Shown piece after piece: positions 11,147-21,690 of a DNA stretch of 64,000 nucleotides (positions are counted from its first letter, which is position 1; every line of letters begins with the position of its first letter). This stretch comes from Tetracentron sinense (lineage: Eukaryota; Streptophyta; Magnoliopsida; Trochodendrales; Trochodendraceae), in assembly GCA_015143295.1 (NCBI GenBank), contig CM026551.1:17161827-17225826 (forward strand), written 5' to 3'. The notes below the pieces were generated by a model, which was given only the letters and a program-made list of their open reading frames with translations, searched no databases and was not told the DNA's origin. Position numbers and translations under genes: made by a program.

Positions 11147-12022
11147 ATGAGGTGTACGAGACACCCCTCCGACCTCAGCAGCAGTCTCGGCGTCTGCGCT
11201 TCTTGTCTCCGTGAACGCCTCTTCGCTCTCATCGCCGCCCAAACCTGTCACCAACCCCTAACCCGACCCGACGAAGATCGCCGGAAATCTGACGCACACC
11301 CTCCTCCTCCTCTCCTCTTCCCTCGCTCCGCCTCCCCTTACATCTCTCGCCGCTCCGACCACGATTCCAGCTACCAAGATCACAACTTTTACTATACTCC
11401 TCAAGCGAACCCCACCACCACCACCTCCAGGAAAAAGGGGCACAGAAAGGTGAAGTTCTCTCTCTTCTCCAATCTGTTCAGATCTAGATCCGACGACCCC
11501 GATTCCGATTCTAGGGTTTCTACTTCCTCCTCCTCCTCTTGGTTCTCGTCACTCCTCTCCGGTCGTCGGAAGAAGAAATTCCGGCTATGCTCTCTCGACG
11601 AGGCTACCCCCAGCGGTCGACCAAGCCGGACGAGAGATCTGGGATTGGGAATGCCGCCGGCGAAAGATGCCGATGAAGACGGAGACTACGAAAATCATGA
11701 GGGTTTTCCCACGGAAAGTGGGTACTCGTCGGAATCCTCGCAAGGTTGGCGGAAAACGCCGACGAGGCAGTCGGGGCGCCGGCGAGGGCAGGCGCATGCG
11801 CATCATAGCCGAAACGTTTCGGGGTTGGCGTTTGGATTGAGCCCGTTGGTGAGGGCGAGCCCTAGCGGTCAGCGAAATCAGAAGGGTGGTCCTCCGCCGG
11901 ACATAGGATTTTCCGGCGAGATTAGGGTTTCGAATATGCCTCATTTATCGACCGCCGCTTCGTCCTGTGCTAACAGATCCAGAAAGCTTGCAGATTTCGG
12001 TAGGTACAATTTCAACCCTTGA
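11147..12022 (+). CDS. OCTOPUS/DUF740-like Cys/His-motif protein, intronless, 291 aa
   Basis: The single-exon frame begins MRCTRHPSDLSSSLGVCASC, with Cys3-x2-His6 and Cys17-x2-Cys20 followed by LRERLFAL. The same C-x2-H...C-x2-C-x-RL layout starts OCTOPUS (DUF740) family proteins, which are plant membrane-associated polarity and phloem factors. The rest is low-complexity: Ser/Arg/Lys-rich segments (residues 90-150), an acidic stretch near 175-190 and a basic Gly/Arg segment near 205-225, ending FGRYNFNP. No signal peptide or membrane segment is visible. The exon is much richer in GC than its surroundings, which supports a real coding exon. It is shorter than canonical OCTOPUS proteins, so it is probably a separate plant-specific branch of unknown function. 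Confidence 0.85.
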   Translation: MRCTRHPSDLSSSLGVCASCLRERLFALIAAQTCHQPLTRPDEDRRKSDAHPPPPLLFPRSASPYISRRSDHDSSYQDHNFYYTPQANPTTTTSRKKGHRKVKFSLFSNLFRSRSDDPDSDSRVSTSSSSSWFSSLLSGRRKKKFRLCSLDEATPSGRPSRTRDLGLGMPPAKDADEDGDYENHEGFPTESGYSSESSQGWRKTPTRQSGRRRGQAHAHHSRNVSGLAFGLSPLVRASPSGQRNQKGGPPPDIGFSGEIRVSNMPHLSTAASSCANRSRKLADFGRYNFNP

Positions 12023-12954
12023 TGGTGATGACCGTTGATGATATATTTTCGGGGGGACGGTTTTACCCTTGTAATTTTTGCTATATTTTACTTTATTGTC
12101 CATTTATACCGTCCAGATATAATAATAGTATAAATAATGAAAAACATTTTTTTCCTTATATAGAAGATATTGTGGAGTGCAGCGTAATGAGATAATGATT
12201 CTGAGAAATGGTTTATTGGATTTTTATATTCTTAAAAATATTGTGCTAAAATTTGGTTGATTCGTAGAATCATTTCGGTTCCTGATAAATCGAAACAAGT
12301 TTTTGTGTTTCTATTTCTATTCTATAAAAGCACAAAAGTGTTCTCAGGGAGTATTGCCAATTAAATTTTTTTTCTTCTACTTCACAATTATCCTTTTTTT
12401 AATTTAATAATGGGCTTTCAATTGTACAGTACTCCTTCTTCTAATTCAGTAAACAAAGTGAATTCAAAGTAGGCATAGTATTACTCGAATTTGATGGAAT
12501 AACATTGAATTACAGTATCCGATTAAAGTCGATTTAGTGGTTCATATTCGAATGCACTTAAGATATTTGAATTGGGAAAATATCCTAGATATTCCAAAAC
12601 TTAATAAATTTTTTTAGGAAAAACAAAAAAGATATACTGGGAGGGTAAAGACGGTGCCTTTGTTTTTTGGAAGGCGAAAGAAAGAAGGTGCCTTGCATCT
12701 GCCGAAAAAAAGCTTACATTGCCTTTGTAGAGAAACGTGGTGAAAAAACTGTTTTTCGGGAAAAAAAAAAAAATCTTGAAAAAAAAATTTCTCTAGATAT
12801 TTTTTCCCTTAACCTGTATGTTTGGTTGTCAAGAAAATACGTGAAATGAGTGAACTAAGAATTGTATTGGAAATCCTTTTTTTTTTTTTTTTTTCTTTTA
12901 CATACTTTTACTTATTTTCTTGGCAACCAAACATATCTTGAGGGTCAGTTCTTT
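12023..12954. other. 3' flank of the 11.1-kb gene, then intergenic
   Basis: The AT-rich 3' flank includes TATAATAATAGTATAAATAATG near 12118, a plausible poly(A) region. Positions 12812-12845 and 12906-12946 form an imperfect inverted repeat (TGTTTGGTTGTCAAGAAAATA / TATTTTCTTGGCAACCAAACA) around T/A-rich sequence, consistent with a small MITE. No gene is seen. Confidence 0.5.
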
Positions 12955-13195
12955 TGGGGAAACTTACGAAGATTGCCACTTTGCACTTTATTACGGTAGT
13001 TGAGAAATTTGAGTCTCTTTGTTAAGGTTTATAATAAGGTTAATTCTTACCATATTTCAAGTCTCAATTCATTCATTTGAAGTCTCATGGGGATTGAAAC
13101 CCAAGAAAAGAAAAGTGCAATACATCTAATTCTCAAAATAAAATGCATATTGTCCATCTCAAAACTTGCAAAATGCTGGCCACAAAAGAATAGAA
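12955..13195. repeat. dispersed repeat, copy A
   Basis: This segment (CTTTGCACTTTATTACGGTAG...GCAATACATCTAATTCTCAA...TTGTCCATCTCAAAACTT) matches 49250-49515, inside intron 1 of GOT1, in the same orientation with scattered differences. The ends are not defined and the family is unknown. Confidence 0.6.
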
Positions 13196-13219
13196 ACATA
13201 GAGTAACATTAGATAATTT

Positions 13220-13475
13220 ATGGAAAATAGTCACCTCCTCGGTCAAGGAGGTGAGTTCCCATCTCGTACCTCTTTTCGGGCCACGTGTCCCTTTTTTATT
13301 TCCATTAATTGTGGTTAAGATTCAGTCACCCCTAGGGTTCACACATCTACCCTTGATTTTTAGAAAAAAATATTTTAAAAAAAATTAACCAAAAGAGGTG
13401 GTTAAGTTTTTAACCATAGTTCAAAGGGTTTGTGAGAGTGAGGAGGAATAGTCCCCTCCTCGGCACGAGGAGGTC
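13220..13475 (+). repeat. Helitron-core-related repeat without Helitron ends
   Basis: It begins with CACCTCCTCGGTCAAGGAGGTG (a short hairpin). It contains the shared core CACGTGTCCCTTTTTTATTT...AATTGTGGTTAAGATTC, then CCCCTAGGGTTCA and CCTTGATTTTTAGAAAAA, and ends with another CCTCCTCGGCACGAGGAGG hairpin. The same arrangement is at 59010-59240. Confidence 0.6.
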
Positions 13476-15932
13476 ACTATTGCTCATTATTTATAGTAAA
13501 AATCTCATTTTACAACATATCAATCATAAATTTGTTTTTCTTCAAAATAAAAAAAATAATTCAGTGCACTCATATTTAGAAGCAATCGTTTATTGTCTTC
13601 CCTGTGTTGAGGGCTAGGATCTCTTGTACAACCGTTAAATCCATACAAGATCATGCCTTAAAAGAGATCCTGACCATTAACACAGGAAAGCCAATTTGGT
13701 TCCATTAGTTTTCCTCAAAACAAAGGCATCCTTAAGCTCAATTACTTCATTGTAAAGCTAGTTACTTTCTTATCAATAAATAATAAAAATAAAAAGTTAC
13801 TTCTATCGGAGTTGTCTAGGATTACTTCATGATATGTTGGTTAAACCTGTTACTTACTTTTGACTGATGAGTTCATTATCTGGTTGAGGAAGGTCTAATT
13901 CCATAACCTTATGCGAAAAGGATGTTAAAATCCCTATTATTAGTTCGATCTGTAACAACATATACAACCGATCATTTCCTATCATCATAAATTTTAACAT
14001 ACACAGATTTACATGTTGGAATCAAGAAAATAATCAACATATCAAACGGTAGGAATCATCCGCAGTTGAATACTTAATTTCACTCCCCAGTCAATTTTTT
14101 TTTTTTAAGTATCACAATAGATGGGTTAGTATTTGTTTTAAGTTAATAATTAGATATCTAAAATGTTAGCTTGGCAATCCGTGCGCATAAACAAAAGTCA
14201 CACCCCTCTAGACTTGATCCTGGCTCTCATGTTTGGAGAATACACAGCTTTTATGTTTGAAATTAGTTATTTCAATGCGAGGCAAAAAATAAATACATTT
14301 GTTTGTGGGAAAATAAATGAACTTCTGCTTTTAAAAAAAAAAATCTCAAATACCTATTTTATTTGGTTTCACAACCCTGTCCCCAAATAATGAACTGAGT
14401 TTGTATAGGCACTTTAAATGCTGCTATTAAAATAGCTTTCAAATATAGAATTCAAAGGGATGAAATAAAAATGATATTTTGAATCATCAACACCTATTGA
14501 ATTTGAAAAGAAAAAGTCAAAAGAAAGAGTTTGATCCTCTTATTTCTCAAACTGAGAAAGCTATAAGTCAAGATCTTGATGCATATAGATACAAATGATC
14601 CAATGTGAACAAGAACTTACAAAAAACATTTAAAATTTTTCATTTTTTTTTTAGCAGAATAGCTATTTTCAAGTAGTGTTGTCTCTATCACAATCTATGG
14701 GCAAGTGGTCCAACCACTTTGATCTTACCCCCTAAGAGAAGTTGATCTTGTTTCGCAATAATGCGTGTATCTAAGAAGAGGCTTTGTGGTCCACCAGTCC
14801 AAACCTCCCAGTCTCACACTCTCACTAGATATTTTTTTATTTTATTTATTGGCTGAAATCTCTTTAGATACCCATTAATGTGTCTCACATGGTCTACAAG
14901 ATTTTCAATTCTTTCCCATCTATAGCTCTCCTTGGTACCTAACCTCCACCCAATATCTATGGAGATGGATAAATAACGTATCCTAGAAAAGTCGCTTGTA
15001 CATGGTTAGATGCAGAAGAAAAAAAGGTATATAAGTACGAATTCTCAATAGGGCTAGGTCAACTTAGGGAAATTTTCACTATTATTGTTGCTAAAGCAAG
15101 TGCCCCGCCTGATAATACAAATAAATATTGGCCTCATTAGTCGAAATCGTTTTTATTCCCCTTCCATTTCCTTTTTCTTCTAGTGAAAGAAAGACGGTAT
15201 TGTATGGTTGTTATTTCATTCATTTTTTTGTTGACTGGAGCTATTTCTATTGAGCTTTACACTAGAACCGCGTCTTAAAACCATCAAACTAAAAAACAAT
15301 AGCATGGAACATTCTTATTTTAAGCATTGCTTGGATAAGATATCACCTTCTTGGTTGATCAGATAACTGGAGCAACCAAAAATAAGCCTTTAAGCAGTGA
15401 AAGTTTGGTTATTACAAATACAAAGTAAGAGTTTTTCTATTAATATATATTTTATCTTGTAATTCCCAAGATACCTTTGTTTTTAGTTCCTCCTGTTCAA
15501 TCAAAGCTTCTTTTCATAGTTGATCTATTTTTAAAAATAGTATCCAACATGCTATTTCAAGCATTTCTCATTAAAGAGCATCTCCGGTGTATCTCAGTGC
15601 TATATTTGAGATTGTTGAAGTGAAAAATGTTATATGTGGCATGTGACGCTCCAATGATGCCATTCAAAAAAATGTCATACTATATTGGTGAAATTGTATG
15701 AGTAGCCAAATGTCATGTTGGGAGGATAAAATTGTAAAAAGTTAAAATCGAGAAATTTTAACTCATCAAGAATTTTGGGTTGATCAAACTATTGCAAGGA
15801 TAAAACCTATTCAAGGTGTACCCATTTTTAAGTGCGTTTAAATGATACCAATTACAACACGTATTTAAGGTGCACTGATGTTTAAGTGTGTTTAAATGAT
15901 TCCAATTACATGATCAAACTCTTAGCCATATG
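13476..15932. other. intergenic, no gene seen
   Basis: About 2.4 kb with only short, unrelated ORFs. A diffuse inverted repeat flanks 13588-13690 (TTGTCTTCCCTGTGTTGAGG / TTAACACAGGAAAGCCAA). Nothing else could be assigned. Confidence 0.5.
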
Positions 15933-15940
15933 CCAACGAT

Positions 15941-16530
15941 TAGGGATGCACACGGTTTGGTTTGGGTCGGTTCTAAGAATTTTTGGGACCGAATCATCGG
16001 TTCTCGGCTCTAAAAAAACCAACCTAAGATCGAACCGTAAAGCCTCGGTTTGGAAAAAAATCAACCCAGAACCGAATCGTAGAGCCTCGGTTCGGTTCGG
16101 TTCTACCCACGGGTTGGTTCCTAGAAAGGTGGAGGTGGATTGGCGGTTCGGTTCTCATACGGTTTTTGGTTATCGGCACCACATTTGGTTCTTAGTTCAG
16201 TTTGGTCGCGGGTTCCACATTCGATTCTACCCACGGGTTGGTTCCTAGAAAGGTAGAGGCGGACTGACGGTTCGGTTCTCATATGGTTTTCGTTTCTCGG
16301 CTCCACATTCGGTTCTTAGTTCGGTTCGGTTCGCGGGTTCCACATTCGGTTCTAAGTCCGGTTCGGTTCAGTTTCAAATTGAAACAAACCAGAACTGAAC
16401 CAAAGAAAATCGGTTTAAGTAAAGCCCAACCTAAAACTGAGCCGAGCCTTTACAAAAACCGAACCGAACCGGACCATAGTTGTCGGTTTGGTCCGGTTCA
16501 CAGTTTAACCCATACCCATGTGCACCCCTA
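15941..16530. mobile_element. non-autonomous hAT element built of CGGTTCGGTTC repeats
   Basis: The left terminus is TAGGGATGCACACGG; the right terminus reverse-complements to TAGGGGTGCACATGG (13 of 15). CCAACGAT occurs directly before (15933-15940) and after (16531-16538), a perfect 8-bp hAT duplication. Most of the 590 bp is a degenerate array of CGGTTCGGTTC words, switching to GAACCGAACC in the right third. Open frames across it are by-products of the repeat. No transposase is present. Confidence 0.88.
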
Positions 16531-16715
16531 CCAACGATCCATTTGATAGCAATTGGAAGAAAATCACCCGTTTGATCGAGTACAATACTATAACTTTTTT
16601 TTTTAATTTCAGAATTTTATTTTTAAAATCTTATTTTAGGCTTTATACAAATTATATTTATTTTAATTAGTAGAAATTGTAATACTTATAATAGTTTATA
16701 AACTATTTTATATTA

Positions 16716-16932
16716 TCTTTACTATTACAATGCGAGAGATAGGCATAGCCTGATTTTTCTGAAATTCCCAAACCACCCCATGCTCATCTATCTATTTAAA
16801 GAATAGAATCACAGTCAATCGCGATTGAACTCAAGGAGAGTTCAATCGCACCTACGGATGAACACGTATCCCTTTTAACTCCTATTAACTGTGGTTAACT
16901 CCTTCCCCTTGCTCTCACATGCCACCTGCTAG
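16716..16932 (+). mobile_element. Helitron-like element with deleted 3' hairpin
   Basis: A|TCTTTACTATTACAATG at 16716 matches the family 5' end, and GCCACCTGCTAG|T at 16921-16932 the 3' end. The internal palindrome (GCGATTGAACTC / GAGTTCAATCGC) is present near 16819-16850. Relative to other copies the hairpin arm ...CATCGCA... just before the 3' end is missing, so this copy is probably immobile. Confidence 0.7.
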
Positions 16933-18311
16933 TACTTATTAATTATAAACCATACTTAATTTAATAAGTAGATAATATAGTATAACATAATACTATAATT
17001 ATAATAGGTTTAATCCAATAAATATACAATAATTTATAAAATATACTTATGTTACACTTTTTAATTGTAAACTATATATTATATTAAAAACTATACCTTT
17101 ATCTAATACCAATTCTATGCATAATAAAATGTATAAAATATAAGCTATATACTAAAGATATACTTTCGTAGTTTATAATTAATAAGTATAATAATTTTCT
17201 ACTTAATATAAGGTATAAACAATATCTATAAGTATACTCTATGGCTTATAATTAAGACTTTAAAAATCTATAATATGTTTAAATTATATGGTTATAGTAT
17301 ATGTATAAACGATATTTTAAATATGAGTCGGAGCTCTGTTTCAATGCAAAGTTCGGTGGTGGTTCTATAATTACAGGAAAAGACAATGGTAGTTTTGTCC
17401 TAAAGGGAAGCTCTGCCTCAATTAAGACTCATATATATATATATATCCAAACTTTAATTAAGTCATTATTTAATATTATGTGAGACTCATTGTGAAAAGA
17501 GAGTTGGTTTAGGACTCTACCATATTAGGGAAGAATCCTAAAGGAGAGTTGGTTTAGGTCTTATATAGAAAGAGAGTCTCGAAAACGAGAGTTGGTTTAG
17601 GACTACCATATTTTAGGGAAGACAACCATGAATAATATCTTCCTATAATCTCCACACCCCGATTGATCGACCTCTTATGAGGACTATAGAAATTTCGGAT
17701 TGACACCCGGGGAGCAACCAAAAAAAGAAGACAACCATGAATTCTCATTGTTGCAACACCTATGTGTATATGCAGTTTTTCTATTTTGATATTTAGGTAA
17801 GATTATTAACTTCTATTTTGCTATTTTCATGGAAAATGACTCTCTTTTAATAGAGAGTTATACTAATCTAAGATGTAACCTATGAGCACACTATTACGTA
17901 TTAAATTTCTATTTTGCTATTTTTATGGATAATGATTCTTTATTTATATTTTTTATATGTTTTGAAGTCAAAAGCACCAATATTCTAACCATGAAAAATA
18001 ATTATAATGTCAAAATATTTAATTCTAATATTATTGTTTTTATTAGTAGAAGATTATTACTCATGATTCCTCGCTTTTAATACATTTACAAGTTGGACCA
18101 GTAAATAATCTTTTCTAATATTAAATTTAAATTAATATAAGAAATATTAAATTTAATTACTCAATTATATTTATATAAAATATAATATTAAATTAAAAAA
18201 ATATTTAATATAAAGAGAGTAACGTGTCGTCTAATAAAAATATGTTAAAAATTATATATATATTTTAATAATGAAAAAATTATACGTGCAAGGCACGTGC
18301 ACTTTTACTAG

Positions 18312-18347
<36 letters not shown>

Positions 18348-18731
18348 TAAATCCGTAAAATCATTGATTTTTGGGAGGAGAAAAAAGTTGAATTATTTTG
18401 GGTCAAAGACCAAACTTAAGCCCCCAACAAGCATCAATCTTTTCTGCAGTATAGGTCCATTAATTTGTACGAATTAGAAGAAGTGATAATTAAGGTCTTG
18501 ACCTGTGATTGTAAGTTGTAACAAATAATGTATGCAAAAAAACAAATAATCTATTCTCCATTAATTAAATATAGTATCAGAGGTTGAGATGGAAAACGAC
18601 CGGTCCCTTTTATATTATTAGAAAGAGAGGAGTACTAGCCCTACTCTCAATTTTTTACTACTCTCACATGAACCAATCATCTGTCTAAATTCTCCGTTAA
18701 AGCGTGTCAATCACTGAAAAGATGTGTACTT
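16933..18731. other. very AT-rich intergenic sequence
   Basis: A roughly 1.8-kb A/T-dominated stretch with no gene. Short direct repeats GAGAGTTGGTTTAGG occur at 17500-17600. A (TA)n-(CA)n microsatellite is at 18311-18347. 18651-18700 is an inverted match of 18745-18790 (CTACTCTCA...CATGAACCAA / TTGGTTCATG...GAGAGTAG). Confidence 0.55.
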
Positions 18732-19120
18732 TAATTGTGTTATTAAACAGGTGGTTGGTTCATGTTGAGAGTAGAAAAGAGTGAGAGTTTGGAAAACGCT
18801 CTTATAAAGAAAGCTCTTATAAAGAAAACGGTATTGATGGATTGTCAAGAATCTTTACCCAACCAATCCTTTCCTTACTATCTAAGGGATCATGGGAAAC
18901 AAGGTTGTATTATTATTAATAATATCATTCACTTTAAAGAATTGTTACGTAACTGTGATATTAAACAAGTGGTTGGTTCATGTTGAGAGTAAAAAAGAGT
19001 GAGAGTTGGAATACACTCTTATAAAGAATACGTTATTGATGGATTGTAAAGAATCTTTCCCCAACGAATCCTTCCCTTACTATCTAAGAGAGCATGGGAA
19101 ACAAGGTTGTATTATTATTA
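18732..19120. repeat. direct duplication, period 218 bp
   Basis: 18732-18919 and 18950-19120 are two diverged copies (e.g. GTGGTTGGTTCATGTTGAGA, TATTGATGGATTGT.AAGAAT, CATGGGAAACAAGGTTGTAT). The first copy also pairs with an inverted piece at 18651-18700, so the whole is probably a rearranged fold-back element. Confidence 0.75.
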
Positions 19121-19139
19121 TTGAAAAACATGGTTAGTT

Positions 19140-19296
19140 TTTTTATTAACGTTGATATATATCTCATACTAGTCTCATCTGTATAGGGAATATCTCCACC
19201 TCATACAACCGATATTGAGGGAGCCTAGGAATCAACCTCAAGACCTCCAAGTTTACGGTTCATCCTTTGGCCACTGTGCTACATCCCGGGGGTTGG
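19140..19296 (-). mobile_element. tRNA-derived SINE (copy 2) with 14-bp target duplication
   Basis: Read on the minus strand it has GGGATGTAGCACAGTGGCC (A-box region), GAGGTCTTGAGGTTGATTCC (B-box region) and GATGAGACTAGTATGAGAT near the 3' end, finishing in an A-rich tail (T-run on plus at 19138-19144). AAACATGGTTAGTT flanks it on both sides (19126-19139 and 19297-19310), a perfect 14-bp target duplication. Confidence 0.85.
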
Positions 19297-19384
19297 AAAC
19301 ATGGTTAGTTGAATGTCCATCACTTGCACCTTATAGATATGTTGTTAAATTAAAAGTTCAAAATCCTGGATTTGTTAGAAGTGC

Positions 19385-19600
19385 ACACAATCGGATCACA
19401 GCCAATTGCGATTGAACTTGGGGAGAGTTCAATCGCTCCCACATGCCAACACATGTCCGTTTTAACTCTAATTAAATGTGGTTAAGATTCACCAACCCTT
19501 AGGGTTCAACAATATCACTTTAGTTTTTAAAAAGTAATATTAAAAAAATATTAACTCTAAGAGTTAAAAATTCTTAATTATAGTTAAAAATCTTAGCCAA
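19385..19600 (+). repeat. Helitron-core-related relic
   Basis: It contains the family palindrome (CCAATTGCGATTGAAC...GTTCAATCGC), the core ACATGTCCGTTTTAACTC...GTGGTTAAGATTCACC and the following CCTTAGGGTTCAACAA. Neither the TC 5' end nor the CTAG 3' end is present. Confidence 0.6.
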
Positions 19601-19621
19601 AGTTAAGTCAAGCTTGAAATG

Positions 19622-19879
19622 TGTTCAAATGGAGCTCGAGCCAAGGTCAGTTTAATTCGGCTTGACTCGATTGAAGCTTGATTCGACTTGAGCTCAGCTC
19701 AAATATTATATAAAATAATATATATTATTTAAAAATAGAATATTAATAAACCAAGCCGAGCTCGACTAGCTTGATTCAATTTGAGCATTCAAGCTTGAGC
19801 CGAACTCAGGCTAAGCTATTTTATTTGAGCTGAGCTTTTCGAGTTTGAGCTTGGCTCAACTCGGTTCAAATACACCCTA
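19622..19879. mobile_element. degenerate hAT element relic
   Basis: It is dense in GAGCTCGAGCC/GCTTGAGC words on both strands around an AT-rich centre, and the right end is GGTTCAAATACACCCTA, similar to the other hAT ends here. The left end is decayed and no target duplication is seen. Confidence 0.5.
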
Positions 19880-20358
19880 AAAGGGAGTACGTGCAAGAGG
19901 ATTTGGAAGTAAGCAGAGCAGAATGCAAAATATGAAAAATTGGATATTTACAAATCCTTGAAAAAAAAACCCTATAATTTTGCAAAAAAAACCTATAATT
20001 TTACCCTTGAAAGTGTGCAAATTGAATGCTAGTACGAAGCCACCCCATAGTTGCGGGGTCCTTGAGTCCGAGTGAGCAGTGAACATTTAAGTTCATGGGG
20101 TCCATCATTCATTATACAATAAAATTTCAAGTGTCTTACACAAGGTACTGTGCTTTAAGCCTTCACTCACTCCACCCGTAGCTCTACTGGTTGATATACT
20201 CCATTGCAAGTTGGGATGACAATTTCTGACCCGATCCATTGACCCAACCGGCTTTTCAAGCATTAGGGTTGAGGGTTTGAATCCAGGGAGTTGAGTTGGG
20301 TTTTTCTCAACCCGTTTTATAAATGGTTTGTGTTTGATTTCCCTCTTCAGGACATAAT
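19880..20358. other. no gene recognised
   Basis: Nothing was recognised except a short stretch near 20165-20330 rich in CAACCCG/GGGTTGAG words. Confidence 0.45.
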
Positions 20359-20361
20359 ATT

Positions 20362-21687
20362 TACTACAAAAAAACTACCACGCAGTGACAAAATAGTAGT
20401 GACGGAAACACATTCCGTTACTAATGGTTCATCTTTAATTCCTTACAAAGTTTTTTTAAATTAAAATAGCCGATAGCGACGGAATATTTTCCCACTAATA
20501 GGACTTATATAATAGTGACGGAAATTTTACTTCACCATTTCTATTAGTAACAGAAGTTCTTTATAGTGATAGAACAATTTCCATCACTAGTGATATTGAG
20601 AGTATTAGTGACGAAACTATTTCTGTTACTAGTGAGTCTAGATTATTAGTGATAGAAATATTTTCGTCACTATCGGGTAAATATGTTTAGTGATTACAAC
20701 TCAATATATAAAAAGAGTTGCAAAACCTGCAAAAACTCATCCCCCCCCAAACTTTTCTGTCTCCCACCTAAACTCATCTAAACCCTAAACCTCCATCACC
20801 CAAAACTAAGTTTCCAAACCCTAAACCTCCATTGCCAGCTGCGGCTCCCAACCATTCTTCATTGGCGAGCCATCTTCTCCGACGCACCTTGCAATCACGT
20901 CAGTTCAAGTAAACACCATGAGGGGGCTTGGGGATCAAGAGACTTCTGCTCAAGGTGATTTTTTTGTTTCTTTTTTCTTGATTTTCTCTGTTTTCTGTTT
21001 CCCCTTTTTCTTTAAATTAATTTTAATCTTTTGAGTTGCTTTCAGGTGACGAACAAATCCTGATCTTTGTCCAAAAGCTTCATTGATGATAAGAACGATA
21101 AAGATGTGAAGGTCTTAGAGAAGAAATTCTTTAAATGGTTCTTCGTGCTTTCTTGAGGGTTTTGTGAGTTTTAAAAAGTCTATATGTCTTCTATGATTTT
21201 GCTTTCTTGTTCGAAGGATATGCGATTTGATCTTTTTGATTTTTTGCATGAAATCGAAAGAAGGGAAGAATTGGTGGAGGAATGCCGGAGATCAGAGATC
21301 CAGCTATCAAGCTCTTCGGGAGGACGATTCTGTTGCCGAAAAGTCAAATTCTTGCCAATTCTCGAGAGAAATCCGATCTGGAGTGTCGGATTTCATATAT
21401 ATATATAGCATTAGTGACGGAAATTATTCCGTTACTAATGATAATTGAGTATTAGTGACGGAATAATTTTCTTCACTAATGGCCTTTCCGTCACTAAATT
21501 TAAAGTTCAAATTACAATTTAAATTATCAACATTAGTAATGGAAACTTTCCATCGCTAATTAGTGACAGACGCAATAGTAACGGATTAGCGACGAATAGT
21601 TTTCCGTCACTAATAATAAATGGTGACGGAAAATCGAGTATTAGTAAGGGAAAATTTCCGTTGCTACTCGTTAGTTTTCTTGTAGTG
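20362..21687. mobile_element. non-autonomous CACTA element with non-repetitive core
   Basis: The right end reads GTTAGTTTTCTTGTAGTG, the reverse complement of CACTACAAGAAAACTAAC. The left end is TACTACAAAAAAACTACC (first C mutated). ATT flanks both sides (359-361 and 688-690 of each end), a 3-bp CACTA duplication. Both subterminal zones repeat TAGTGACGGAAA and its complement many times. Between about 20710 and 21400 there is sequence unlike the repeats, including a start codon at about 20919 and splice-like AAGGTGATTT and TTTCAGGTGACG sites. This may be a captured host gene piece. No transposase was seen. Confidence 0.82.
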
Positions 21688-21690
21688 ATT

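Noticed and set aside
11585-11944. Minus-strand 119-codon frame
   Set aside because: It is the antisense shadow of the GC-rich 291-residue gene.
15886-16546. Open frames of 87-120 codons rich in Arg/Pro/Val/Gly on both strands
   Set aside because: They translate the CGGTTCGGTTC repeat array of a hAT element and have no independent protein signature.
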